A stretch of 64,000 nucleotides of DNA from Streptomyces aurantiacus (GTDB lineage Bacteria > Actinomycetota > Actinomycetes > Streptomycetales > Streptomycetaceae), in NCBI RefSeq assembly GCF_001418335.1, contig NZ_LIPP01000096.1, positions 1 through 64,000 on the forward strand. The letters are read 5' to 3'. Made by a program: the position numbers and the translations under genes. Shown in pieces: positions 53,638 through 62,299 of the stretch. The notes beneath the pieces are model-generated. The model saw only the letters and a list, made by a program, of their open reading frames with translations. It did no database searches and was not told the DNA's origin. Each line of letters begins with the position of its first letter. The stretch's first letter is position 1.

Positions 53638-54726
53638 TCACAGGGCGCGGTAGTACTGGTTCGGCCAGGACGAGGGGTCGTCGCGCCGGTGGCGCAGGAC
53701 GAGGTAGGGATCGCGCAGCCAAGCACGTCCCATCAGCACCGCGTCCGCCTGGCCGCTCGCCACGACCTCGCCCGCCAGCGACAGGTCGCCGATCTGCCCG
53801 ACCGGGGCGACCGGGAGCCCCGAGGCCTGCTTGAGCGTCTCCGCGAACTCGACGTGAACCCCTTCACGCACCGGCGGCCGGGCCTGCGCGTCCTGCACCA
53901 GCACCCCGGAGGTGACGTCGAGGAAGTCGATGCCCACGGCGGCCAGTTCCTTGGCGAATGCCGCCGCCTCCTCGATGGAGACGCCGCCCTCGACCCAGTC
54001 CGTGGCCGTGATGCGGACGAAGACGGGCTTCTCCGCCGGGAAGGCCTGCCGAACGGCTCGGGCCACGCGCAGCGGGAAGCGCATCCGGTTCTGCAGGCTT
54101 CCGCCGAACTCGTCCGTCCGGTGGTTGGACAGGGGAGAGAGGAACGCGTGGAGGATGTATCCGTGCGACGCCTGGATCTCGGCCACCTGGTATCCCGCCA
54201 GGTGAGCCATCTCGGCCGCGTGGGCGAAGTCCGCGACGACCTCGTCGATGTCGGCGTGGCTCGCCTCCTGCGGAAGGCTCAGGTTCCCGAAGGGAACTGT
54301 CGACGGCGCGACCGTCTCCCAACCGCCGTCAGCCACGCTCACCGGGTCGTTCTGGCCCAGCCCGACCCAGGGCAGCTGGTGCGACCCCTTACGGCCCGCG
54401 GCCTGCAGCTGGATAGCGGGAACCGCACCCTGCTCGGAGATGAACGAGGCCAGACGCCGGTGCGCGGCGGCCTGCTCTTCGTTCCAGATTCCGAGGTCCG
54501 CCGTCGTGCACCGGTGAGCCGGCCCGACGGCTGTGGCCTCGATCATGACCAGCCCGGCTCCGCCGACCGCTCGCGCCCCGTAGTGCACGAGGTGCCAGTC
54601 GGTCGGCTTGCCGTCCGCCGCCGCGGAATACTGGGCCATCGGGGACATCCACACACGGTTGGCGACCGTGACGTCCCGCAGGTGCAGGGGACTCATCTCG
54701 GGGCCCGTGAAAGCTGTACTGGACAC
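53638..54726 (-). CDS. Old yellow enzyme-family NADH:flavin oxidoreductase
   Basis: 362 residues from GTG 54726, YqjM-like ene-reductase. Seen: VANRVWMSPMAQYS, GAGLVMIEATAVGP, AIQLQAAGRKG, ASHGYILHAFLSPLSNHRTD with EFGGSLQNR (active-site and FMN residues), and GRAWLRDPYL. It reduces activated C=C bonds with FMN and NAD(P)H. GTG 54738 is an alternative start. The upstream gene ends 175 nt away. Confidence 0.9.
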   Translation of the reverse strand: MSSTAFTGPEMSPLHLRDVTVANRVWMSPMAQYSAAADGKPTDWHLVHYGARAVGGAGLVMIEATAVGPAHRCTTADLGIWNEEQAAAHRRLASFISEQGAVPAIQLQAAGRKGSHQLPWVGLGQNDPVSVADGGWETVAPSTVPFGNLSLPQEASHADIDEVVADFAHAAEMAHLAGYQVAEIQASHGYILHAFLSPLSNHRTDEFGGSLQNRMRFPLRVARAVRQAFPAEKPVFVRITATDWVEGGVSIEEAAAFAKELAAVGIDFLDVTSGVLVQDAQARPPVREGVHVEFAETLKQASGLPVAPVGQIGDLSLAGEVVASGQADAVLMGRAWLRDPYLVLRHRRDDPSSWPNQYYRAL

Positions 54727-54900
54727 AGGGGAACTCACTTCCTGAGACACACAGGACTCGCAGTGGTCGTTGCATTGGGCAAGCCAGGTCCCGCGGCACA
54801 ACACCCCAGGTCGGGAGTAGGCCTGCGGTCTGCACCCCGGACACAGTCGCTCGTGGGAGCGCCAGGCCGAGATGATGACCCGCTTGAGGTGGTGGTGCGG

Positions 54901-55821
54901 TTACCGGGTCAGGTCGACGCCGGTCGCCTTCGCCAGGTGGCGGGCGATCTCCGACTGATCGGGGTTCTCCTCGCCGAGGTCGGCGAGCGCTGTCCGACAG
55001 AACTGGACACAGGCCTGCGACACCGTTGGCGACAGGCCCAGCGATGTCGACAGGTCCAGGGCGTTGGTGATGTCCTTGACCGTCAGGGGGAGGGAGAACC
55101 CGACCTGGAAACGTCCGTCCAGCACCTCCGGTCCGATCTTGACCTCGGTCGACTGGTTACGGCCCGTGGACCGGTTGATGACGTCGAGCATGGTCCGGGG
55201 GTCCAAACCGAACTTGGCTCCCGTGGTGAGCACTTCGAGCGCCCCGACCAGGCCGATGGCCGACAGCAGGTTGTTGAGGGCCTTCAACGCGTGTGCGGAC
55301 CCGGTCGGGCCGACATGGGTCACCGACGTGCCCATCGCGCGCAGCAGGGGAAGGGCCCGCTCGTAGTCCGCGACCGGCCCACCGGCCATGATCGTCAGCT
55401 CCGCGGTGGCGGCCTTGCGCGGGCCGCCGGAGACCGGTGCGTCGATCATCGCCACCTGGCGCTCCCGGAGCCGATCGGCCAGCTCCTGTGTCGCCCGGGG
55501 CGCCGAGGAACCCATGTCGATGACGAGCGTGCCCGGCCGCACATGGGAGGCGAGGCTTCCGGGGGTTCCCGGATCACCGAGCACGCGCTCGACGACCGCG
55601 CTGTTCGGCAGCATGAGGATCACGGTGTCGGCACCGGCTCCGGCACCGGCTCCGGCTCCGTCGACGGGGCTCGCCAACGCCGTCACACCGTCGTTCCTGG
55701 CGGCGGCGGCGATCGCATCGGGGTCGGCATCGTAGACCGCCACCGGCACGGATCGCGCGAGGTTGCGGACCATGGGCTGCCCCATCGTGCCCAGTCCGAT
55801 GAAGGTGACTGTGTCCGGCAT
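54901..55821 (-). CDS. 3-hydroxyisobutyrate dehydrogenase-like oxidoreductase
   Basis: 306 residues of the beta-hydroxyacid dehydrogenase family. NAD(P)-binding FIGLGTMGQPMVRNLA; substrate loop DAPVSGGPRKAATAEL; catalytic Lys in GSAHALKALNNLLSAI. A Gly/Ala tandem (VDGAGAGAGAGAD) sits in the coenzyme domain, coded by a 12-nt repeat. Member of the leftward island. Confidence 0.9.
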   Translation of the reverse strand: MPDTVTFIGLGTMGQPMVRNLARSVPVAVYDADPDAIAAAARNDGVTALASPVDGAGAGAGAGADTVILMLPNSAVVERVLGDPGTPGSLASHVRPGTLVIDMGSSAPRATQELADRLRERQVAMIDAPVSGGPRKAATAELTIMAGGPVADYERALPLLRAMGTSVTHVGPTGSAHALKALNNLLSAIGLVGALEVLTTGAKFGLDPRTMLDVINRSTGRNQSTEVKIGPEVLDGRFQVGFSLPLTVKDITNALDLSTSLGLSPTVSQACVQFCRTALADLGEENPDQSEIARHLAKATGVDLTR

Positions 55822-56058
55822 GACTGTCCTACTCTCCTTGTCGGTTTCGGGGCGGCCTGGGAGCCGGCCGCCCCGACACTTGCTGACGGCCCGGCCGCCG
55901 GAAGGGATTCACGACGCTGATCACCGGCGAACGCGTTCATGCCCGGACAGACGGGGCCATGGTGACGCGACCGTGCCGGATCCGTGGGCGGGCCGGCGAG
56001 GACGGCCTAGTCACCACGGCGTGGTGACTGACGCGGGCGGCTCCGGGGCGCCGGGATG

Positions 56059-56481
56059 TCAGGCGCCGGCACCTGACCCTCCCTGGAAGGCCTGCACGGT
56101 CGGTTCCAGGCCGTCGGCGCCGACGACCTCGCGCCAGGCGTCGAAGCCGGCCTGGAAGGCGACGACACCGGCCTCGGGCAGGCTGATCTCGATCGCTTCG
56201 AGTATTTCCTGCGCGGTGACCCCCAGGTCGAGAGCGACCCTGATGTGGCTCTGGATGTGCCCCTTCGAAGCCCGCATCACCGTGAGGCTCACGATGAAGA
56301 TGAGCTCCTTCGTCTTGCGGTCCAGCGCCCTCTGGTCGAGGTAGGCGGCACCGACGAGGTCGTTGGCGGCCTGCAGCACGCCGAAATCATGCTTGGCCAT
56401 CACCTTGTGGTAGTCGAGGACATAGCCTCTCGTGCGCGCCATGTCGTCGATGTAGCTCTGCGGTTCCTTGACAGTGCTCAT
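56059..56481 (-). CDS. Carboxymuconolactone decarboxylase-family protein
   Basis: 140 residues from ATG 56481 (AAGGAG 12 nt upstream; ATG 56505 also open). KTKELIFIVSLTVMRASKGH and IQSHIRVALDLGVTAQEIL match the CMD/AhpD fold, but the CxxC of AhpD is not present, so it is of the decarboxylase-like type. Part of the leftward island. A role in ring-cleavage product handling is possible. Confidence 0.85.
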   Translation of the reverse strand: MSTVKEPQSYIDDMARTRGYVLDYHKVMAKHDFGVLQAANDLVGAAYLDQRALDRKTKELIFIVSLTVMRASKGHIQSHIRVALDLGVTAQEILEAIEISLPEAGVVAFQAGFDAWREVVGADGLEPTVQAFQGGSGAGA

Positions 56482-56589
56482 GGGCAGGGGCGCTCCTTCG
56501 GTCATTGATGACGAATACAGCAATACTGTGATATAGGGCGTGTCAGGCGAGTTCGCCCGCCTTCTCCATCGCCAGGGTGACCTCTCCGG

Positions 56590-57771
56590 TCAGTTCCCTG
56601 ACGCCGCGTCAGTCTCGGTGGACCTCTTCAGCAGGCGCGTGCGGACGGGCTCGGACCGTGCGACGTCCGCGAACGTGAGCGCCATGGCCAGACCGGCGTC
56701 GCGGACGAACCGGTCGCCCTCCGGGCCGCCCGCGGCGGCCGCGAACGCGGCGGTGTGGTTCCCGGCCTCGGGCGGGAGATCGAACGACAGCATGGGGTGG
56801 ATCCCGGGAATCCGCAGTGACACGTTGCCCATGTCGGTCGAGCCGAACATCTTGTCCGGGTAGTCCGGAAACGTCCGTCCGACCGCTTCGGCGTTCTTCT
56901 GGAAGAGGGGAGCCAGGTCCGGGTCGTGGCGGAACTCGCGGTAGACGGACGGCAGCGAGACGTACTCCACGCCGGTTCCGGTGGCGACGGCTCCGGCATC
57001 GAAGCACGGCCGCACCCGCTCCCAGACCTCGTCGACTTCGGCGATCGTGTCGCAGCGGATCATGCAGTCGACCACGGCGTGGTCCGGGATGACGTTGACG
57101 GCCGCCCCCGCCTCCCGCACCACGTGGTGCACCCTGATGCCGTCACGCAACTGCTGCCGAAGCAGCCCGACAGCGGTCTGGGCGAGGACCGTCGCGTCGG
57201 CGGCATTGAGTGCGCTCCACGGCCGCGACGCGTGCCCCCCTCGACCTGTGTAGGTGATCCGCCAGGAGCGCGAAGCGCGCAGTACCGGGGTGACGACGTC
57301 CTTGAGCGTCGGGTGAACCATCATGGCCGCGTGTGTCCCGTCGAAGACACCGCGGTTCACCATGATCTCCTTGCCGGTTCCGCTCTCTTCGGCAGGTGTG
57401 CCGAAGACCCGTACCGTCAGACCCAGTTCGTCGGCGAACGGAGCCAGTGCCAGGGCGGCGCCCACAGCCGCCGCGGCGATGACGTTGTGACCGCAGCCGT
57501 GACCGATGCCGGGGAGCGCGTCCATCTCCGCGCAGATCCCGAGGACCAGGTCACCGGAGCCCGCCGACGCCACGAACGCCGTCGGCAGGTCGGCCACCCC
57601 CTTCACCACCGTGAACGCGCCGTCGTGCTCCAGAGCCGCGACGATCGACGCCGACGTCTCGTGCTCCTCGAAGGCAAGCTCGGGGTTGCTATTGATCCTG
57701 TGCGAGAGTTCGGTGACCGAGTCCAGCCTCTTGTCGAACTCGCGCTTGACGCGCTCGTTGATGTCAGTCAT
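56590..57771 (-). CDS. M20-family amidohydrolase (AbgB/peptidase-like)
   Basis: 393 residues from ATG 57771 (AGAGG 7 nt upstream). Zn-site pattern: GHGCGHNVIAAAAVGAAL, TPAEESGTGKEIMV, and IVNG-type lid with GRGGHASRPWSALNAADATV. GSTDMGNVSLRIPGIHPMLS near the C-terminus is shared with AbgB-like p-aminobenzoyl-glutamate hydrolases and carboxypeptidases. Probably removes an acyl or amino-acid group from the island's substrate. Its ATG overlaps the stop of an amidohydrolase fragment. Confidence 0.88.
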   Translation of the reverse strand: MTDINERVKREFDKRLDSVTELSHRINSNPELAFEEHETSASIVAALEHDGAFTVVKGVADLPTAFVASAGSGDLVLGICAEMDALPGIGHGCGHNVIAAAAVGAALALAPFADELGLTVRVFGTPAEESGTGKEIMVNRGVFDGTHAAMMVHPTLKDVVTPVLRASRSWRITYTGRGGHASRPWSALNAADATVLAQTAVGLLRQQLRDGIRVHHVVREAGAAVNVIPDHAVVDCMIRCDTIAEVDEVWERVRPCFDAGAVATGTGVEYVSLPSVYREFRHDPDLAPLFQKNAEAVGRTFPDYPDKMFGSTDMGNVSLRIPGIHPMLSFDLPPEAGNHTAAFAAAAGGPEGDRFVRDAGLAMALTFADVARSEPVRTRLLKRSTETDAASGN

Positions 57772-57880
57772 CGCCATACCTCTTTCAGCAGTCGAAGGAT
57801 GTTGCCGCCCAGCACGGCTTCGAAGTCGCGTCCCCCGGTCAGACGGCGGAGGGCCTGGCGACAGGACCGGGCAGCATCGG
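57768..57880 (-). pseudogene. Amidohydrolase C-terminal fragment
   Basis: ALRRLTGGRDFEAVLGGNIL followed by RLLKEVWR and TGA. The VLGGNxLRL pattern is typical of the last helix of TIM-barrel amidohydrolases and dipeptidases. TGA 57768-57770 overlaps ATG 57771 of the next gene, so a complete gene was once coupled here. Confidence 0.6.
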
Positions 57881-57906
57881 GAACGCCCCTTCTCGGCCCG
57901 GGTGAG

Positions 57907-59022
57907 TCACCGCGCCCGCACAGACCCGTCGGCGTCGACCACGACGGACGGGTCCAGTTCCCTCGACTCCTTCGCGAACCGAGCGAGAATCGAGCGCGCC
58001 ACCTCCGGCCGGGGCATGACCGGCTGGCTGTCCGAGTCGAGTTCGATGGGCTCGACGCGAAGCTCGGGCCCACCCGCCTCACCCAGCCGCACGCGGAACA
58101 CCGCGCTCTCGTACCACGGGCCCCGCAACAGCGCCGGCTGATAGGGCGCGGCCGGGTGCGCGTCCTCCCGCACGACCATCGAGTCCGGGCTCCACCCGTC
58201 GCACCAGTCGAAGACGAAGTTGCCCGTCGAGTAGAGAATCAGCCCGTTCCCGTAGAACTCGACGGGATGAAGGCAGTGCGGGTGACTACCGATGATGAGG
58301 TCCGCTCCCGCGTCGACCAGCCGCCGCGCCAACGGCTGCTGGTACTGCGCGAGCGGCCCCTGGGCCGCCGGCAGGTAGCAGAACGGCACGCCCCAGTGCA
58401 GCGCGACGACCACGACATCGTTGCGTTCCTTGGCCTCACGGATCAGGGTCTCGGCCGCGCGAACATCCGGCTCGTGTGCCGTGGAGTGCACGAAGGGCGG
58501 TGTGCCGGGCGTCTCGTCCAGGAAACGGCTGTCGAACTCGAAGTTCTGGCGCACCCGGATCGCGCCGATTCCCGCCCGGTCGGCGGTCGCGTTGTAGCCC
58601 AGCGGAAGGGCGGAGCAGAAGCTGAAGAAGGCCAGGGTCCTCTCGCCGACAGACACCACCCGGGGGCCGGTCGCCTCGGTGACCGATTCTCCGAATCCGG
58701 CGTGCAGGACTCCGGCGGCGTCCAGCGCACGCACCGTGTCGCGCATGCCGTCGGCCCCGTAGTCCATGGCGTGGTTCATGGCCAGCGACACCAGGTCGAA
58801 GCCGAGTTCCGCCAGTTCCGCCGCGCCTGAGGCCGGTGCCCGCATCGCGACCAGCTTCTCGGCACGCTCCCCGGACTCCGTGAGCGGCACTTCCAGGTTG
58901 CCGATCGTCAGGTCGCCTCCGCGCAGAAGGCCGAACGCCGATTCCCCGGGGCGGGCCGGCTCCACCGTCCGACGCCGCGGCAGTCCCGATACGACTACGT
59001 CCCCCACGATGGTCAGGTCCAT
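57907..59022 (-). CDS. CapA-family protein (PGA synthesis-type metallophosphatase)
   Basis: 371 residues from ATG 59022 (AGAGGA about 10 nt upstream). Seen: DLTIVGDVVVSG, IGNLEVPLTESGERAEK, LVSLAMNHAMDYGADGMRDT, VVALHWGVPFCYLP, DLIIGSHPHCLHPVEFYGNG. These are the metal-binding motifs of CapA/calcineurin-like proteins, GNLE, NNH-type (MNH), HWG and GSHPH. Substrate unknown; in this island it may act on a phosphorylated or poly-gamma-glutamyl compound. First gene of the leftward series, divergent from IclR. Confidence 0.88.
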   Translation of the reverse strand: MDLTIVGDVVVSGLPRRRTVEPARPGESAFGLLRGGDLTIGNLEVPLTESGERAEKLVAMRAPASGAAELAELGFDLVSLAMNHAMDYGADGMRDTVRALDAAGVLHAGFGESVTEATGPRVVSVGERTLAFFSFCSALPLGYNATADRAGIGAIRVRQNFEFDSRFLDETPGTPPFVHSTAHEPDVRAAETLIREAKERNDVVVVALHWGVPFCYLPAAQGPLAQYQQPLARRLVDAGADLIIGSHPHCLHPVEFYGNGLILYSTGNFVFDWCDGWSPDSMVVREDAHPAAPYQPALLRGPWYESAVFRVRLGEAGGPELRVEPIELDSDSQPVMPRPEVARSILARFAKESRELDPSVVVDADGSVRAR

Positions 59023-59040
59023 AACACTCGTTCCTCTATG

Positions 59041-59055
59041 CGATACGCCGTGCCA
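59041..59055. promoter_or_regulatory. CGATACGCCGTGCCA, predicted IclR operator
   Basis: The 15-mer recurs with one change at 63558 in the deacetylase/transporter gap. CCGTGCCACAATG and CCGTGCCACGATG also repeat at 59048 and 59092 within this same gap. Confidence 0.65.
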
Positions 59056-59172
59056 CAATGTAGCTCACCCCGCCCCCTGCGGCAAGAGTTTCCGTGCCAC
59101 GATGCGAGATGGCTGTGCTGAGGGTGGTACGCTCCTTGCCCGACGCGCGGCGAGCCGGAAGGCGGCAGAGAC

Positions 59173-59958
59173 GTGACCGAGCAGGACAGACCGAGTAGCA
59201 GCGTTCGGTCGATGAACAGCGTTCTCAGCACACTGCGCGTCCTCGAAGAAGTCGCCATGCGACAGCCGATCGGCGTGTCGGAACTGGCGCGCGTGACGCA
59301 GATCCCGAAGAGCTCGGTCCAGCGGTGCCTGGTCACACTCCAGCAGGCCGGCTGGCTGAGGATCGTCGACCGTGCGCACGCGCGGTGGGGCGTGACGATG
59401 AAGGTCCTCGCCATCGGGCTCCGGGGTGCCGGCGAACAGGACCTGCGAGACCTGGCGGTGCCGGTCATCAAACGCCTCGCCGCCGAGACCGACGAGACGG
59501 TCCAGCTCGGCCTGCGTGACGGAGCGGACTACGTCATCGTCGCGACGCAGGACAGCACTCAAGTGGTCCGCGTGTTCCTGGAGGTAGGAACACGGGTGCC
59601 GCTCCGGGCCACTTCGGCGGGCGCTGCGATCATGTCGCGCCTTGAGCCCGCCGAGGTCGATGAACTGCTGGAGCACGACCTCAAGGAGTTCGCGCAGTCC
59701 CCCGTGCCGAGTTCCGACGAACTCCGGGAGGAGATCGCCCGGAGCGCCCGGCGCGGGTACGCGCTCAACGTGTCCGGGTGGTTCCGTCCGCACGTCGCCT
59801 CGATCGCCTCGGCCATCACGGATCCCTCCGGTCGGCCCATCGCAGGACTCACCCTGTCCGTACCGCAGATGCGCTACGACGAGGCGCGGGAAGAGGCCTT
59901 GGCGCAGCTCGTCGTCACGGCCGCGGACGAGATCGGCAAGCTGATCTCGTCCGCCTGA
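59173..59958 (+). CDS. IclR-family regulator
   Basis: 261 residues from GTG 59173. HTH: IGVSELARVTQIPKSSVQRC followed by LVTLQQAGWL. Effector domain: DETVQLGLRDGADYVIVATQ, VGTRVPLRATSAGAAIMSRL. Divergent from CapA and the leftward operon. The repeated motif in its upstream gap and in the gap at 63.5 kb makes it the likely regulator of the whole island. Confidence 0.9.
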   Translation: MTEQDRPSSSVRSMNSVLSTLRVLEEVAMRQPIGVSELARVTQIPKSSVQRCLVTLQQAGWLRIVDRAHARWGVTMKVLAIGLRGAGEQDLRDLAVPVIKRLAAETDETVQLGLRDGADYVIVATQDSTQVVRVFLEVGTRVPLRATSAGAAIMSRLEPAEVDELLEHDLKEFAQSPVPSSDELREEIARSARRGYALNVSGWFRPHVASIASAITDPSGRPIAGLTLSVPQMRYDEAREEALAQLVVTAADEIGKLISSA

Positions 59959-59972
59959 GCGGATCCCGCTCA
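59956..59972. terminator. Hairpin overlapping the IclR stop
   Basis: TGAGCGG and CCGCTCA pair exactly around ATC; the stop codon lies in the left arm. A weak terminator candidate. Confidence 0.45.
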
Positions 59973-60120
59973 CCGGACCCGAGGCGTGCGCCCACCCCTA
60001 CGCCGAGGGTTGCGCCGTTCTACGACGCGCCTCCGCGAGGCCACCTGGCCGAGCCGGGCCTGAATCGCGCCCCTCCCGCACGGGCACGGATGTCAGGCCT
60101 GGCGGCGGTACCAGGGACGC

Positions 60121-60160
60121 CGGGGCACCGGGGCACCGGGGCACCGGGGCACCGGGGCAC
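60121..60160. repeat. Five tandem CGGGGCAC units
   Basis: The 8-nt unit is repeated five times without change, 30 nt before the PAS gene start. Slipped-strand variation is likely. Confidence 0.85.
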
Positions 60161-60190
60161 CGGGCCGGGATACCGGGACGTAATGGTGGC

Positions 60191-60745
60191 ATGGGCAAAA
60201 GGTCCTCGGATCATGACGCTCACGACCACGATCTCGATATCGGCCGGGAGGCCCTGGAGACGTTGCTCAGTGCCTCACCGGTGAGTCTCTACGTCTTCGA
60301 TGACGACCTGCGGCTGGTGCGGTACAGCCTCGCCACCGGCGACCTGCTGGGCGTGCCGTCGGACGCACTGCTGGGGTGGCCCTTCGCCGGGGTGGCGCCC
60401 GGATTCGACGCCCGCGCGATCGAGCGGGAGCTGATCCCCATCCGGGACACCGGCGAGGCGGTGGTCGAGCGGGAGGTCAGAGGCCGTCTGCTGGACAACC
60501 GCGACCACGAGCACGTGATGTCCTACTCGGCCTTCAGGATGAACCGCGCGTCGGGCCGGCTTGGGAGTGGTGGCGCCGGCCCCACGACGTGACGGGCCGG
60601 GTCCGGGTGCGCGCCCGTCTGGAGCTGAGGAGCGCCGCGCACGAGCGGGTCGGCACCACACCGGACCTCACCCGCACCTCCGACGAACTGGCCGAGGGCG
60701 CGGTACCGGGACTGGCCGACGGGGCCGCGATCGATCACCGAGTGC
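60191..60745 (+). pseudogene. PAS-type regulator/phosphatase, truncated
   Basis: ATG 60191 opens 133 codons of a PAS domain (SPVSLYVFDDDLRLVRYSLA, VVEREVRGRLLDNRD, MSYSAFRMNRASGRLG). Then the frame is lost; another frame continues RARLELRSAAHERVGTTPDL and LADGAAID, which match the start of the GAF part of PAS-GAF-SpoIIE phosphatases. Nothing of the phosphatase remains after 60745. Confidence 0.7.
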
Positions 60746-60945
60746 TGGGGCACTCGCTACACCCCCGACGGCAAGACCATCTGGGCCGGGCTCCAGGAAT
60801 CCGGGTAACCGCGCGACGCGGCTGCGCCGATCGCGCGTACCGCACCGGACCCGCCGCTCACCGCCGCGCACGACCACCGCTGCTGTGAAACCCCTCGTCC
60901 GCGCCCTCCGCCGCGGACCTGCCCACCTCCAGCGTCGTCCCGAAC

Positions 60946-61827
60946 TCATCGACGGCTGGGACACGGGGGCGAACCGTTTGACGGCTCCTGGTCGCGAACC
61001 TCGACCTGGATCTCCACCGGGGCGTCGAGGGGCAGCACGGCTACCCCGACCGCGGAGCGGGCGTGCACACCCTTGTCGCCCAGCACATCCCCGAGCAGCT
61101 CACTCGCGCCGTCGACCACGCCCGGCTGGCCGGTGAAGTCCGGCGTGGAGGCGACGAAGCCGACGACCTTCACCACCCGCACGATCCTGTCGAGGTCACC
61201 GACGACGGACTTCACAGCGGCGAGCGCGTTGAGTGCGCTCACCGCCGCGAGTTCCTTCGCCCGCTCCGCACCCACCTCCGTCCCGACCTTGCCGGTGACC
61301 GGCATCACGCCGTCCACCATGGGCAACTGGCCGGAGGTGACGACATACCGACCGGAGCGCACGGCGGGTTGGTACGTGGCCAGCGGCGGCACGACCTCGG
61401 GCAGCCTCAAGCCCAGTGCCGCGATCCTCTTCTCCACCGTACCCATGCCCCAGTACGTACTGACCTCCACGAGGTTGGCGTCAGGGTCACGAACGTAGAC
61501 GCTGGTGATGGGTCCGCTCGCCCCTGTTCGCCGGAGCGGCCCTTCCTCGACGTCCACGCCCAGTCGCCCGAGTTCGGTCACGACGTCGTCGATCGGCTGG
61601 TTCACGATCAGGCAGACATCGGTACTGCCGGGCGTGGGCCGGTGGGCCCCGGGCTCGAATTCCCTCCCCGCCTGATGCAGGTTGATTTTGCTGGAGCCGA
61701 AGACCAGCGCCCGCCGCCCGCCGCCGAACGTCACGGACTCCATACCGAGGACGCGGGTGTAGAAGTCGGTCGTCACATCAAGGTCACGAACAACGAGCAC
61801 GATGTGGTCGAAGTGGTCCACACGCAT
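60946..61827 (-). CDS. VOC-RidA fusion protein
   Basis: 293 residues. The N-terminal about 125 form a VOC/glyoxalase domain: FDHIVLVVRDLDVTTDFYTR, KINLHQAGREFEPG and VYVRDPDANLVEVST, with metal ligands expected at His8, His51 and Glu121. From Met128 (61446-61444) a RidA/YjgF-like domain starts: MGTVEKRIAALGL, PAVRSGRYVVTSGQLPM, VKSVVGDLDRIVRVVKVVGF, and an end VAVLPLDAPVEIQVEV. RidA proteins hydrolyse reactive imines and enamines. The link VSTYWGMG suggests two genes joined by loss of a stop (TGA to TGG). Divergent from the GntR fragment. Confidence 0.85.
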   Translation of the reverse strand: MRVDHFDHIVLVVRDLDVTTDFYTRVLGMESVTFGGGRRALVFGSSKINLHQAGREFEPGAHRPTPGSTDVCLIVNQPIDDVVTELGRLGVDVEEGPLRRTGASGPITSVYVRDPDANLVEVSTYWGMGTVEKRIAALGLRLPEVVPPLATYQPAVRSGRYVVTSGQLPMVDGVMPVTGKVGTEVGAERAKELAAVSALNALAAVKSVVGDLDRIVRVVKVVGFVASTPDFTGQPGVVDGASELLGDVLGDKGVHARSAVGVAVLPLDAPVEIQVEVRDQEPSNGSPPCPSRR

Positions 61828-61860
61828 AAATGAGTACTCCTCAAAGCAAACTGTCTTCTG

Positions 61861-62145
61861 TTGATCCGCTCACGGTTCACGGCGCGCATTGAGCAGTCGG
61901 TGGCACTGCTCTACGCGCGGTACGAGGTCTCCCGGACGGTTGTCCGTGAGGTCCGGCGGCAGTTGGAGTCCGAGGGCCTGGTGACGACGGTGCCCAGTCA
62001 TGGTCCGGTCGTCACCGAGCTGACGGTCCTGGACGCCAAGGCGCTCCTGGAGGCGCCATCCGCGCTGGAGGGCCTGGCCGGTGCCCTGTTCGCCGAGCGT
62101 GCCACCGCCGGGCAGCGTGAACACGAGGACTCCTCAGCCGGCTGA
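61861..62145 (+). pseudogene. GntR-family regulator fragment
   Basis: RYEVSRTVVREVRRQLESEG followed by LVTTVPSHGPVVTELTVLDA and SALEGLAGALFAERAT is the HTH and first part of the FCD domain. The first helix is degraded and the frame ends after about 94 codons (about 230 expected). A TTG at 61861 opens it. Confidence 0.75.
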
Positions 62146-62149
62146 ACCG

Positions 62150-62299
62150 ATCGGGGTCCTGGGTGATACCGATGGCCGGCCTCCTCTGCGCGACCGGCAG
62201 ACGCGCGTCCGTTTCCGCGCGGGGGCCGGACGCGAGCTCGCCGTATCCCGCCGATCCCACGAACGCCGTCAGCAGGATGTGCTCGCTGATGTCGGTCAC
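62150..62299 (-). pseudogene. N-terminal fragment of an unknown gene coupled to the deacetylase
   Basis: GTG 62299 overlaps the deacetylase TGA (GTGA). VTDISEHILLTAFVGSAGYG and ELASGPRAETDARLPVAQRR look like a real N-terminus, then the sequence runs into the antisense of the GntR fragment. Family not recognised. Confidence 0.55.

Noticed and set aside
53593-55920. 775-codon plus-strand frame across the old yellow enzyme and dehydrogenase genes
   Set aside because: Antisense to two well-supported genes and lacking motifs.
56926-58830. 634-codon plus-strand frame
   Set aside because: Antisense shadow of the M20 and CapA genes.
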